From: Burkholderiales bacterium
GTDB taxonomy: Bacteria; Pseudomonadota; Gammaproteobacteria; Burkholderiales; Burkholderiaceae_E
Direction of reading: 5' to 3'
NCBI GenBank assembly: GCA_026399835.1
Contig: JAPLQE010000010.1
Location: 18,261-82,260 of the forward strand
Length of the DNA: 64,000 nt
The notes beneath the pieces are model-generated. The model saw only the letters and a program-made list of their open reading frames with translations. It was not told the DNA's origin and ran no database searches. This document shows positions 8,325 through 17,080 of the stretch, piece after piece. The first letter of the stretch is position 1, and each line of letters starts with the position of its first letter. Position numbers and translations under genes: made by a program.

Positions 8325-8801
8325 TTACGCGTCGAGCGAACCGATCGAGGCGCGGCGTGCGCGGTGCAGGTCGGTGTCGGCGGCGCGCACCAGGCCCTCG
8401 AGCCCGAAGGACTTCATGCCCGGCGCGGCCGCGGCGGCGCCGATCGTGCACGACAGGGTCCAGACGCGGCCGGCCAGCGCCAGCCGCAGGCCCTGGACGC
8501 CTTCGCGCAGCCGCTCGGTGATCACCGGCAGCGCGTCTTCCGACGCACCGGGCAGCACCGCGAGGAACTCGTCCTCGCGCAGCAGCGCGAGCCGGTCGTC
8601 GCCGCGCAACCGGCGGCGCAGGCAGTCGGCGACCGCGCGCGTCACCTGCTCGCCGGCATCGGTGCCGTGCATCGCGCGGATCGCGGAGAACTGGTCGACG
8701 TCGACGATCACCACCGCGTCACCGCGGCCCGGGCGGCGCGCGCGTCGGACTCCGGTCTCGCCGGGCTGCGTCCTGAGGCTCGTCTGCGTCTGTCTGTCCA
8801 T
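8325..8801 (-). CDS. GGDEF-like domain protein with degenerate active site
   Basis: About 158 residues from ATG 8801; an upstream in-frame ATG at 8873 gives 182. The fold of a diguanylate cyclase is recognisable: VVIVDVDQFSAI (metal-binding Asp region), then GEQVTRAVADCLRRRLRGDDRLALL. Where an active enzyme has GG(D/E)EF this protein has REDEF, so the two glycines needed for GTP binding are lost. The C-terminal part (SCTIGAAAA, then GLVRAADTDLHRA) matches the usual SIGVA and AD.ALY.AK motifs. It is probably not catalytic and may bind a nucleotide or a partner instead. Confidence 0.7.
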   Translation of the reverse strand: MDRQTQTSLRTQPGETGVRRARRPGRGDAVVIVDVDQFSAIRAMHGTDAGEQVTRAVADCLRRRLRGDDRLALLREDEFLAVLPGASEDALPVITERLREGVQGLRLALAGRVWTLSCTIGAAAAAPGMKSFGLEGLVRAADTDLHRARRASIGSLDA

Positions 8802-9066
8802 GGTCTCGTCACTCGTGCAACCGTGGACGCAGTCTAGGCCGCGCTCCGCGGCCCTGCGCAGGACATCCGTCACGACGCGCGTCGGTGCGTGCGGCTCGAT
8901 CCTGCAGGCCCCGCCGTCCGTCGGTCGCGGCGACCCGTTGGCGGGGCAGATCGATTGCGGCGCGTCAATTTCCGCGCCCGACGCCCGCCGGATCGGCCAC
9001 GGCAGACCCGCTGCGGCAGACCCGCTGCGACCGGTCGTGCCTGGCCGGCTCAGCCGGCGCCGTCGA

Positions 9067-10095
9067 TCACGGCCGGCGCATCAGCGCCTGCGCCGCGGCG
9101 ACGATCCCCTCGGGACCCAGGCGCGCCTGCGCCTCGAGCCCCGGCGAGTAGCCGACCGGCGCGCGCGGCGCACCGAGCCGCGCGACCCGCGCGGCGCCCG
9201 CCTCGGCGATCGTCGCGACGATCTCGGCGCCGAAGCCGGCGACCTGCACCGCCTCGTGCACCACCAGCACGCGCCGCGTGCGCTCGGCCGAGGCGAACAC
9301 CGCGTCGCGGTCCCACGGCCACAGCGTGCGCAGGTCGATCACCTCGGCGTGGATGCCTTCGGCGGCGAGCGTCCCGGCCGCGGCGAGCGCCCAGTGGACG
9401 GCCTTGCTCCAGGTGACGATGGTCAGGTCGCCGCCCGCGCGCGCGACGTTGGCCCGGCCGAGCGGCACCGGCTGCGCGGCATGGACCTCGCCGCTGGTGC
9501 CCCACAGCTCCTTGTGCTCGAGATAGGCGACCGGGTCGCCGCAGTCGATCGACGCGCGCAGCAGGCCATGGTGGTCCTGCGGCGTCGCGGGGGCGACCAC
9601 CACCAGTCCGGGCACGTGCACGAACCAGGCCTCGAGCGACTGCGAGTGCTGGGCGGCCGACGCGCTCCAGATGCCGATCGGCATGCGGATCACCATCGGT
9701 ACGCGGCCCTGGCCGCCGAACATGAAGCGGTTCTTCGCGGCCTGGTTGACGATCTCGTCCATCGCGCACAGCGCGAAGTCCATCACGCGCATCTCGACCA
9801 CGGGCTTGAGGCCCGTGAGCGCCATGCCGACCGCGGCACCGACGATGGTGGACTCGCTGATCGGCGTGTCGATCACGCGGTCGCCGCCGAACTCGGCCTG
9901 CAGGCCGGCGTACTGGCCGAAGATGCCGCCGCGGCCCACGTCCTCGCCGAGCGCCACCACGCGCGGGTCCTCGCGCATCGCCTGCGCGAGCGCCGCGTTG
10001 CCCGCCTGCACGTACGTCATCGTCGCCACGTTCGCTGCCCCTGTCGCCGCCACTTTCGCCGCATCCGTCATCGCTGCCTTCACCGCGCCGCTCAC
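9067..10095 (-). CDS. 2-oxoacid (pyruvate/acetoin-type) dehydrogenase E1 component, beta subunit
   Basis: The 342-residue frame starts at GTG 10095, which overlaps the stop of the alpha subunit gene (GTGA), implying coupled translation; homology proper begins at the MTYVQAGNAAL segment, so ATG 10020 is an alternative. Typical E1-beta features include ALGEDVG, FGGDRVIDTPISESTIVGAAVGMALTG in two pieces (the TPP-site Glu lies in ISE), NRFMFGGQ and HSQSLEAWF. The C-terminal transketolase domain ends with VIDLRTLWPWD and HEAVQVAGFGAE. With the alpha subunit it decarboxylates a 2-oxo acid or acetoin. No E2 or E3 gene is adjacent. Confidence 0.88.
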   Translation of the reverse strand: MSGAVKAAMTDAAKVAATGAANVATMTYVQAGNAALAQAMREDPRVVALGEDVGRGGIFGQYAGLQAEFGGDRVIDTPISESTIVGAAVGMALTGLKPVVEMRVMDFALCAMDEIVNQAAKNRFMFGGQGRVPMVIRMPIGIWSASAAQHSQSLEAWFVHVPGLVVVAPATPQDHHGLLRASIDCGDPVAYLEHKELWGTSGEVHAAQPVPLGRANVARAGGDLTIVTWSKAVHWALAAAGTLAAEGIHAEVIDLRTLWPWDRDAVFASAERTRRVLVVHEAVQVAGFGAEIVATIAEAGAARVARLGAPRAPVGYSPGLEAQARLGPEGIVAAAQALMRRP

Positions 10096-11102
10096 CGCCA
10101 GACCCCCGCACCGACATCCTGGATGTCGGTGTACGCCGCCTCGGGCGCCGGCCAGGGCGCGGCCGCGGCGGCCTCGATCGAGCGCGCGAGCTCGGCGCGC
10201 GCCTCGGCCATCACCGCATCGATGCGCGCCTGCGGCACGCCGCGCGCGGCGAGCTTGGCCATCACCGCCGGCAGCGGGTCGCCCTTCACGGCGGCCGCGA
10301 CCTCGGCCGGATCGCGGTACGAGGCCGGGTCCACCGACACGTGGCCCTTGAAGCGGTAGGTCTTCGCGTGCAGCAGCCGCGGCCCGCTGCCGGCGCGGAT
10401 CTCGGCGATCAGCCGCTGCGCGGTCGCGTGCACCGCCTCGACGTCCATGCCGTCGATCGTCACCGAGGGCACGCCCGAGGCCAGCGCGCGCGCAGCGGCC
10501 CCCTCGCCGGCGGAGATCGTCGAGGTCTTGGTGGTCGCCGACCACTGGTTGTCCTCGCAGACGAAGAGCATCGGCAGCCGGAACGCGGCCGCCCAGTTCA
10601 GGCCCTCGGCGAAGGGGCCGCGGTTGATCGCGCCATCGCCGAAGAAGCTGACCGCGATCGCGTCGACGCCGCGCAGCTTGAGCGACTGCGCCGCACCCAC
10701 CGCGATCGGGATGCCCGCGGCCACCACGCCGTTGGCGCCGAGCATGCCGACCGAGAAGTCGGCGATGTGCATCGAGCCGCCCTTGCCGCCGCAGTAGCCG
10801 CCGGCCTTGCCGAACAGCTCGAGCATCATCCGCGTCGGGTCCGCGCCCTTGGCGAGCGTGTGGCCGTGGCCGCGGTGCGTGGAGGTCAGGCAGTCGGCCG
10901 GGCGCAGGTGCGCGCACACGCCGGCGGCGACCGCCTCCTGCCCGGTGGACAGGTGCAGCGGGCCGCGCACCGCGGCGTTGCCGATCGCCTGGCCGAGCAC
11001 GGCGACGCCGCCTCGGCTCGCCTCCTCGGCGGCGTCCTCGAACGCGCGGATGCGGCACATGGTGCGATACAGGGACAGCAGGGTGTCGTCGGGCAGGCTC
11101 AT
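10092..11102 (-). CDS. 2-oxoacid (pyruvate/acetoin-type) dehydrogenase E1 component, alpha subunit
   Basis: A 336-residue thiamine-diphosphate enzyme subunit from ATG 11102. It contains YRTMCRIRAFED, the STHRGHGHTLAKG active-site stretch, GGKGGSMH, and the TPP/Mg motif from GDGAINRGPFAEGLN (about residues 163-177). The missing phosphorylation-loop insertions and the short length match acetoin-type E1 alpha (AcoA) at least as well as PDH E1 alpha. Its partner beta gene overlaps downstream. The gene is divergent from the LD-carboxypeptidase gene. Confidence 0.88.
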   Translation of the reverse strand: MSLPDDTLLSLYRTMCRIRAFEDAAEEASRGGVAVLGQAIGNAAVRGPLHLSTGQEAVAAGVCAHLRPADCLTSTHRGHGHTLAKGADPTRMMLELFGKAGGYCGGKGGSMHIADFSVGMLGANGVVAAGIPIAVGAAQSLKLRGVDAIAVSFFGDGAINRGPFAEGLNWAAAFRLPMLFVCEDNQWSATTKTSTISAGEGAAARALASGVPSVTIDGMDVEAVHATAQRLIAEIRAGSGPRLLHAKTYRFKGHVSVDPASYRDPAEVAAAVKGDPLPAVMAKLAARGVPQARIDAVMAEARAELARSIEAAAAAPWPAPEAAYTDIQDVGAGVWR

Positions 11103-11206
11103 CGCTCGGACCATCGGGGGATCGGCCGATTGTACGGAAAGCCCCCTGCGCCCATCGTGGCCGCGCGGCGACCGCGATTCCGAGGACGCCGTGGCAGACT
11201 GCCGCC

Positions 11207-12163
11207 ATGCCCAAGACGACCGCTTCGACCCGCGACGCGGACGCAGACGCGCCCGCGGGCCCCTCGATCTACCTGATCTCGCCCTCGGGCGCGGTCGCCG
11301 ACCCCGAGCGGGCACGGCGCGCGGCGGGCATCCTCGCGTCGCTCGGCCACCCCGCCCGCTTCGACCCCGCCGCGCTCAGGCGCTCGCAGCGCTTCGCCGG
11401 CACCGACGCGCAGCGCGCCGCCGCGTTCACGCGCGCCGCCGCCCAGGACGCGCCGGTGGTGATGATCACGCGCGGCGGCTACGGCTTGGGGCGGCTGCTG
11501 CCACTGCTCGACTTCCGCGCGCTCGCGCGCTCGGGCAAGCAGTGGGTCGGCCTGTCCGACTTCACCGCCTTCCATCTCGCGATGCTCGCCCGCGCGAAGG
11601 CGATCACCTGGGCGGGCCCGGCGCTGCTCGACGACTTCGCGGTCGACACGCCGGCCGACGTCGACGAGGTCACGCTCGGCTGCTTCCGCGAGGCGATGTC
11701 GGGCGCGCTCGAGGTCGTCGGCTTCAAGGCCTCGGGGCCCGACGGCGTCGATGCCCGCGGCACGCTGTGGGGCGGCAACCTGTCGGTGCTGTGCGCGATG
11801 CTCGGGACGCCGTGGTTCCCGAAGGTCCGCGGCGGCATCCTGTACCTCGAGGACGTCAACGAGCATCCGTACCGCATCGAGCGGATGCTGGTGCAGCTGC
11901 TGCACGCGGGCGTGCTCGACGCGCAGCAGGCGGTGGTGCTGGGCTACGTGAACCGCTACGCGCTCGCGCCGCACGACCGCGGCTACGACCTGCCGGCGGC
12001 CCTCAAGTGGCTGCGCGCACAGACGAAGACCCCCATCGTCACCGGCCTGCCCTTCGGCCACGACCGCCCCAAGCTCACGCTGCCGCACGGCGCGACCGTC
12101 GGCTTCGCGACCGAGCGCCGCCACGGCTGGCTGGTCTTCGACCACGTCAACCACGACCACTGA
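11207..12163 (+). CDS. ldcA: LD-carboxypeptidase (peptidase family S66, LdcA-like)
   Basis: This 318-residue cytoplasmic serine peptidase trims the terminal D-Ala from tetrapeptides during murein recycling. Family landmarks are ISPSG near residue 25, MITRGGYG at 86-93, the nucleophile elbow GLSDFTA with Ser117, Glu215 in LYLEDVNE and His285 in GLPFGH, which together form the Ser-Glu-His triad of S66 enzymes. Length is normal. It is followed after 16 bases by the CidA/LrgA-type gene; both deal with cell-wall turnover, so a shared operon is plausible. Confidence 0.9.
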   Translation: MPKTTASTRDADADAPAGPSIYLISPSGAVADPERARRAAGILASLGHPARFDPAALRRSQRFAGTDAQRAAAFTRAAAQDAPVVMITRGGYGLGRLLPLLDFRALARSGKQWVGLSDFTAFHLAMLARAKAITWAGPALLDDFAVDTPADVDEVTLGCFREAMSGALEVVGFKASGPDGVDARGTLWGGNLSVLCAMLGTPWFPKVRGGILYLEDVNEHPYRIERMLVQLLHAGVLDAQQAVVLGYVNRYALAPHDRGYDLPAALKWLRAQTKTPIVTGLPFGHDRPKLTLPHGATVGFATERRHGWLVFDHVNHDH

Positions 12164-12179
12164 CCCGGCGCCGCGCGCG

Positions 12180-12605
12180 ATGATCCCCGGGCTGCTGCAG
12201 CTGCTGGTGTTCCAGGGGATCGGCGAGCTCCTCGCGCGATTCCTGCTGCCGGTGGTGCCCGGACCGGTGATCGGCCTGGTGGCGCTGCTCGCCTGGCTGC
12301 GGCTGCGCGGCCGGGCGGGCGAGGGGCTCGAGCAGGTGTCGGGCGCGTTCTCGCGGCACCTGGGGCTGCTGTTCGTGCCGGCCGCGGTGGGCGTGGTGAT
12401 GTTCCTGCCGCAGCTGCGCGAGTCGCTGCCGGGGCTGCTCGCCGCGCTGGTCACGAGCGTGGTGGCGACGATCGCGGTGTCGGCGTGGCTGATGAAGGTG
12501 CTGTCGCCGCGCGAGGACGGCGACGGGGAGGGCGACGCAGGCCTGGATGCCGCGCCCGCGGATCGCGCCCCCCGCGACGCCGCGCCCGCGGAGCCGCGCC
12601 GGTGA
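12180..12605 (+). CDS. CidA/LrgA-family membrane protein
   Basis: A 141-residue holin-like inner-membrane protein with about four helices: QLLVFQGIGELLARFLLPVVPGPVIGLVALLAWL covers the first two in pieces, and HLGLLFVPAAVGVVMF the third. The VPGPVIG and LFVPAAVGV motifs are diagnostic of the family. The tail after residue 108 is hydrophilic and Asp/Ala-rich. CidA/LrgA proteins act with LrgB-like partners in controlling murein hydrolase activity or pyruvate/glycolate transport. The stop overlaps the next start (GTGA). Confidence 0.88.
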   Translation: MIPGLLQLLVFQGIGELLARFLLPVVPGPVIGLVALLAWLRLRGRAGEGLEQVSGAFSRHLGLLFVPAAVGVVMFLPQLRESLPGLLAALVTSVVATIAVSAWLMKVLSPREDGDGEGDAGLDAAPADRAPRDAAPAEPRR

Positions 12606-13324
12606 ACACCGCGCTGCCGCCGATCCACGAGATCTGGGTCTACCTGTCGGGCAGCCCGCTGCTGGCGCTCACGCTCACGCTCGCCGCCTGGCAGCTCGGC
12701 ACCTGGCTCTACGAGCGCAGCGGGCGCCACTCGCTGGTCAACCCGGTCGCCATCGCGGTGACCGCGGTCGCGATGGCGATCCTCGCGATCGACATGCCCT
12801 ATGCCACCTACTTGCAGGGCGCGCAGTTCGTGCACTTCCTGCTCGGCACCGCCACGGTCTCGCTCGCGGTGCCGATCCACCGGGGCCTCGCGCAGCTGCG
12901 CGGGCGCGTGCTGCCGCTGGCCGCCGCGCTGCTGGGCGGCGGCGCGGCCTCGATCGGCGTGGCGATCGGCATGGCGCGCCTCTTCGGCGTCGACGCGCCG
13001 CTGCAGCAGGGCCTGTGGGCCAAGTCGGTGACCGCGCCGATCGCGATGGGCGTGGCCGAGAGGATCGGCGCGTCGCCCACGCTGACCGCGGTCTATGCGG
13101 TGGTCACCGGCGTGCTGGGTGCGGCGCTCGGTCGCTTCGTGCTCGATGCGGTCGGCTGCCGTGCCTGGTGGCAGCGGGGCGCGGCGATCGGCATCGCGGC
13201 GCACGGCATCGGCACTTCGCGCGCGTTCACCGTGCATCCCGAGGCGGGCGCCTGGGCGAGCCTCGCGATGGGGCTGCACGGCGTGATCGGCGCGGTGCTG
13301 ATTCCGCTCGCGTTCGCCTACTGA
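12602..13324 (+). CDS. LrgB/CidB-family membrane protein
   Basis: A 240-residue protein with six to eight helices, started at GTG 12602 inside the stop codon of the CidA-like gene. The NPVAIAV segment, the FLLGTATVSLAVPIH segment and the KSVTAPIAMGVAE and AAHGIGTSRA motifs are all standard for LrgB proteins, such as plant PLGG1 and Bacillus PftB. The pair probably forms a two-component inner-membrane carrier or holin-like complex. Coupling to the LD-carboxypeptidase gene links it to cell-wall turnover by context only. Confidence 0.9.
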   Translation: MNTALPPIHEIWVYLSGSPLLALTLTLAAWQLGTWLYERSGRHSLVNPVAIAVTAVAMAILAIDMPYATYLQGAQFVHFLLGTATVSLAVPIHRGLAQLRGRVLPLAAALLGGGAASIGVAIGMARLFGVDAPLQQGLWAKSVTAPIAMGVAERIGASPTLTAVYAVVTGVLGAALGRFVLDAVGCRAWWQRGAAIGIAAHGIGTSRAFTVHPEAGAWASLAMGLHGVIGAVLIPLAFAY

Positions 13325-13380
13325 GCGCGGGCACCGGGCCCACGCGCCGGACGTCGGCGCCGTGGGCGACCGCGTGACGC

Positions 13381-13440
13381 CGCGTACTGCCGCGTACTGC
13401 CGCGTACTGCCGCGTGCCGCCGCGTCCTGCCGCGTGGTGC
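13381..13440. repeat. 10-bp tandem repeat (CGCGTACTGC)
   Basis: Three perfect CGCGTACTGC units at 13381-13410 are followed by three imperfect ones to 13440, in the 210-base gap before the AI-2E family gene. No gene explains them. Confidence 0.85.
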
Positions 13441-13535
13441 CCCGCGACGCGTCCTCTCGCATTCGGCATCCGCCGCCACGCCGCCGCGACAGCTCGGCCG
13501 GGCGGCGAGCGCACCGCGCCGCTTACGATCGGCCG

Positions 13536-14711
13536 ATGCACGACGCCCGACCCACGCTGCCGAAAACCGGCGCCGTCCTCGACCCCGCCCCCGGCGACGC
13601 GCCGCCCGCGCCCGCCGTCGCCGACCCCGACGCGAACTGGACCGCGCACCGCCTCGCGCTGCTCGCGCTCACCGCGCTCGCGCTGTGGCTGTGCTGGCTG
13701 GTCGCCCGTCCGTTCGTCGCCTCGCTGACCTGGGCGTGCGCGCTCGCCGTGGTCGCCTGGCCGCTGCAGCGGCGCTTCGTGCGCCACCTGCACCGGCCCG
13801 GGCTCGCCGCGCTGCTGTCGTGTCTGGTCGTGTTCATCGTGATCGGCGTGCCGACCACCGCGCTGGTGCCTCGCATCGTCGGGCAGGCGGGCTCGGCGAT
13901 CGACCTCGCGCGCACCTGGTTCGCCTCGGACGAACCCGCGCGGCTGCTCGCGTCGCAGGCCTGGCTCGCGCCGGCCTGGTCGTGGCTGCAGGCGAACCTG
14001 GATGCGGGTGCGCTCGTGCAGCGGGCCGGCGACCTCGCGGCGGGCCTGGGCACGCTGGCGGTTCAGGCCTCCTTCGAAGGCGTGCTGCAGCTGACGCTGA
14101 CCTTCTTCCTGCTGTTCTACTTCCTGCGCGACCGCGACGAGGTGCTCGGGGCGATCGTCACGCTGCTGCCGCTGTCGCGACCCGAGGGTCGGGCGCTGCT
14201 GCGCGAGATCGGCGACATGCTGTACGCGACGCTGGTCGGCAAGGTGCTGGTGTCGCTGCTGCAGGGCGCGCTCGGCGGCCTGATGTTCTTCATCCTCGGC
14301 GTGCCCGCGGCCCTGTTCTGGTCGGTCGTGATGGCGGTAACCGCGCTGGTGCCAGTGCTAGGCACGCCGGTCGTCTGGCTCCCGGCGGCGCTCTGGCTCG
14401 CGCTCGACGGCAGCTGGATCAAGGCCGTGGTCATGCTCGCCTGGGGCACGACGGTGGTCGGCATGGCGGACAACCTGCTCTATCCGATGATGGTCGGCAA
14501 CCGCGTGCGGCTGCACACCGTGCCGATGCTGATGTCGATGATCGGCGGCCTGTTCGTGTTCGGCATGGCGGGCTTCTTCGTCGGGCCGGTGCTGCTCGGC
14601 GCGACGCTCGCGCTGCTGCGGATCTGGTCGCGGCACACCGAGAGCGAGGCGGCGGCCGAGGATCCGGCCGAAGCGGCCCGCGTCAGTCCGTCCGCTTCGG
14701 CACGCCCCTGA
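13536..14711 (+). CDS. AI-2E family transporter (UPF0118)
   Basis: A 391-residue inner-membrane protein from ATG 13536, with a TTACGAT -10-like hexamer just upstream. A 35-residue Pro-rich leader precedes helices at about 45-62, 66-90 and 95-115, then a soluble middle part (Ile/Ala-rich, 120-180) and five more helices. FFLLFYFLRDRDEV, LLQGALGGLMFFILGVPAALFW in pieces, and GPVLLGATLALL are family features. Members export AI-2 or exchange small solutes; substrate is not predictable. It overlaps the convergent hydrolase gene by 29 bases at the 3' ends. Confidence 0.87.
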   Translation: MHDARPTLPKTGAVLDPAPGDAPPAPAVADPDANWTAHRLALLALTALALWLCWLVARPFVASLTWACALAVVAWPLQRRFVRHLHRPGLAALLSCLVVFIVIGVPTTALVPRIVGQAGSAIDLARTWFASDEPARLLASQAWLAPAWSWLQANLDAGALVQRAGDLAAGLGTLAVQASFEGVLQLTLTFFLLFYFLRDRDEVLGAIVTLLPLSRPEGRALLREIGDMLYATLVGKVLVSLLQGALGGLMFFILGVPAALFWSVVMAVTALVPVLGTPVVWLPAALWLALDGSWIKAVVMLAWGTTVVGMADNLLYPMMVGNRVRLHTVPMLMSMIGGLFVFGMAGFFVGPVLLGATLALLRIWSRHTESEAAAEDPAEAARVSPSASARP

Positions 14712-15792
14712 ACCACGCATCGAACTCCGCCTTCCACCACTTCGCGTTTGCGGTGGTGCCGTGGCCGGCGGTATCGGGGCCGCCCTTCACCCACAGCATC
14801 CGCGCGTTGCGGACGCGGGCGAGCTCGCGCTCCATCACGCCGAGGTCCGGCGGGTTGCGCTCGTCGTCGCTCGAATTGATCGCGAGCACGTGCGCCTCGA
14901 TCGCGCCGAGCTTCGACGACGGGTCGTAGTCGCGCGAGGCGTCCCACTGCCACACGTGGTCGTTCGCATCGCCGGCGAACGGGGCCTTCATGCGGGCGTC
15001 GAGCAGCGCGTCGGCGCGCGCGCGGTCGGGGGCGGCCCTGACCAGCGCCTGGTTGCCGCCGTTGGTGGCGATGCCGTAGAACACCGAGGCGAACTGCAGG
15101 CTGCGCGGCTGCACGGTGTAGTCGCCGCCCTTGTACTCGGGGTCGCTGCGCACCGAGTCGATGATCAGCCGGCGCGTGAGCCAGTTGCGGCCCGACATCG
15201 CGGCGGGCATCGAGGCCATCGGCACCGCGGCATCCATCATCTTCGGATAGCGGGTCGCCCAGACCCAGGTCTCCATGCCGCCCATCGAGTTGCCGAGCAC
15301 GAGACGCAGGCGCTTGATCCCCAGCCCCTCGGTCACCAGCCGGTACTGCGCATCGACCATGTCCTCGTAGCTGTAGCGCGGGAACTTCGCGCGCAGCCCG
15401 TCGGAGGGCTTGGACGAGCCGCCGGTGCCGATCGCGTCGGGCAGGATGATGAAGTACCGGCGCGCGTCGAGCGGCTGGCCGGGGCCGAACATCTCGCCGG
15501 CGAAGGTGGCGCCCATGAAGTTCGAGCCATTGCCCGTCGTGCCGTGCAGCAGCAGCACAGGCTCACCCGACGGGTCGCCCACGGTGCGGTAGGCGACGTT
15601 CATCGCGGCCATCGTCTCGCCGGTGTGGAAGCGGAAGTCGCGCGCGACCCAGGTGGCGGTCTTCGCCTCGGGCAGGGCCGCGGCAGCGGCAGTGGTTGCA
15701 GCCGGGGCCGGGGCCGATTGGGCGAAGACCTCGCCGGGCAGGATCGCGGCGGTGGTCAGCGCGAGCGCCAGGCTCGCGAGCAGGGTGCGCAT
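14683..15792 (-). CDS. Secreted alpha/beta hydrolase of the homoserine O-acetyltransferase (MetX)-like family
   Basis: The 369-residue precursor begins at ATG 15792 with a Sec signal peptide (MRTLLASLALALTTAAILPG, cleavage near VFAQS). The mature part has HGTTGNGSNF (oxyanion region, about 83-92), the nucleophile elbow LGNSMGGME with Ser169, an acid in NSSDDERNPP and the catalytic His in TAGHGTT. That pattern matches MetX-like proteins, but the signal peptide puts it in the periplasm, so it is more likely an esterase or acyltransferase of unknown substrate than a methionine-pathway enzyme. Confidence 0.82.
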   Translation of the reverse strand: MRTLLASLALALTTAAILPGEVFAQSAPAPAATTAAAAALPEAKTATWVARDFRFHTGETMAAMNVAYRTVGDPSGEPVLLLHGTTGNGSNFMGATFAGEMFGPGQPLDARRYFIILPDAIGTGGSSKPSDGLRAKFPRYSYEDMVDAQYRLVTEGLGIKRLRLVLGNSMGGMETWVWATRYPKMMDAAVPMASMPAAMSGRNWLTRRLIIDSVRSDPEYKGGDYTVQPRSLQFASVFYGIATNGGNQALVRAAPDRARADALLDARMKAPFAGDANDHVWQWDASRDYDPSSKLGAIEAHVLAINSSDDERNPPDLGVMERELARVRNARMLWVKGGPDTAGHGTTANAKWWKAEFDAWFRGVPKRTD

Positions 15793-16304
15793 GGGGGTCG
15801 TCTCCTCGGTGTGGACCGGCGTGTCGCGCGGCCCCGCACGACCGGGGACGGCGCACGCCGTGACCCGATGATGCGCGCGGCCGTCGCCGCATGGCGTTCC
15901 GGTTTCGGGGAGGTGGACCCGGTCGTGGCCCGCAGGCGGCAGCCGGCGCCCGGTGTCCGGACTAAGCTGGCTCCGCAGGCGGCTCCAGGCGTCGCGCCGT
16001 CCGCCCAGACGCCCCGAACTCCGGGAGGAGACTCCGTGCACCCCATCGTTCCCCGCACCGCGCTGGCCGCGGCGCTCGCCGACGACGCGCGCCGGCTGGT
16101 GGCCGAGGCCGAGCGCGACGGCGTGCGGAAGGGTCCATGAGCCCGGCAGGCCCGCCGAGAGGTCGCACCGGACCCGCCGTCCGCGGCGCCGCCCCCATCG
16201 GCGGAGCCGGGGCGCGCGTCCGTCGGTCGGACGCGATGCGGCGGGCGGCGTGCCGACTAGAGTCCGCCGCAGCGGGACGCCCGAGCGTCCCTGGAGCCTT
16301 CGAG
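15793..16304. other. Intergenic stretch with one possible tiny ORF
   Basis: This 512-base gap lies between two divergent secreted-protein genes and must hold both promoters. Apart from the small frame at 16036-16140, listed separately, I see no coding potential and no strong hairpin terminator. Confidence 0.5.
16036..16140 (+). CDS. Possible 34-residue peptide
   Basis: GTG at 16036 is preceded at a good distance by GGGAGGAG, one of the better ribosome-binding sites in the window. The peptide is helical and charged (ALAAALADDARRLVAEAER). It ends at a TGA overlapping an ATG of a longer frame. It may be the surviving start of a lost gene or a leader peptide. There is no homology evidence. Confidence 0.25.
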   Translation: MHPIVPRTALAAALADDARRLVAEAERDGVRKGP

Positions 16305-17029
16305 ATGCCGGGCGGAGCACGACCCCTGCTGAAACTCTGCCTGGCGGCCGTGCTGGGTACGGCCCTGGCGAGCGCGCACGCGCAGTCCGAGCCGGCGCCG
16401 GCCTGGACCGAGACTCAGGGGCTGCTCAACATGTCGCGCGTCTGGGTCTCGCCCGAGCGGGTCGAGGGCCTGCGCACGCTGCCCGTGCAGACGCCGGACG
16501 TGCGGGTCGACTGGACCGCGGGCGCCGAGCTCGAGGACGGCACCACCCAGGCCGAGCGCGAGATGCTGCTCGATGCGACCGCGCTCGCGCTGATGTCGTC
16601 CGACACGAAGAGCGGGACGCGATCCCTCCCCGACGAGACGAGACGAGCGTCCGGTATCGCATCGAGGCGCGCATCACGGAAGTATGGCGCCCGCACCGGC
16701 TGGTGAACGTGGTGCTCGCGGTGCTGCCCTGGCCGCTCGCGCCGCTGTTCTCGCAGGGCGGCGCGGCGACCGAGATGACACTCGTCGACACGGCCGACGA
16801 CACGCACCCGATCGCGCGTTTCGAGTGCCGCCGCCATGCCGGCGTGCTGCAGTTCTACAACGCGTTCTGGCGGGTCGCCCACACTCGCATCGCGCTCACC
16901 GACTGCGCGCGCGAGTTCCATGCCGCGCTGCGGCGTGCGCCGGTGCCGCCGGATGCAGCCCCGCTCGCCGGCGCTGCGGCGCACAGGCCGCTCGGCTCGC
17001 TCGCGGTGGTCGGCGCCTCCATGTACTGA
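16305..17029 (+). pseudogene. Secreted protein of unknown function interrupted by a 5-bp repeat frameshift
   Basis: From ATG 16305 the frame begins with a clear signal peptide (LLKLCLAAVLGTALASAHAQ) and continues for about 110 residues, then is frameshifted at three tandem GACGA units (16632-16646). With one unit removed, the frame joins exactly to the downstream frame (SVRYRIEARITEVW and onward) and stays open to the TGA at 17029, giving a 239-residue protein. The second half contains a hydrophobic LVNVVLAVLPWPLAPLF segment and HAGVLQFYNAFW. I do not recognise the family. As read, the product would end early after an Arg-rich out-of-frame tail at 16706. Confidence 0.65.
16632..16646 (+). repeat. 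Pentanucleotide tandem repeat (GACGA x3) at a frameshift
   Basis: Three head-to-tail GACGA copies. Two copies would keep the surrounding gene in one frame; three break it. A 5-bp unit always shifts frame, so slippage here would switch the gene on or off. Confidence 0.85.
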
Positions 17030-17080
17030 GGGCGCCGGCCGCAGGCTTACGATGCGGTGATCGACTCGAGGATCACCGCC

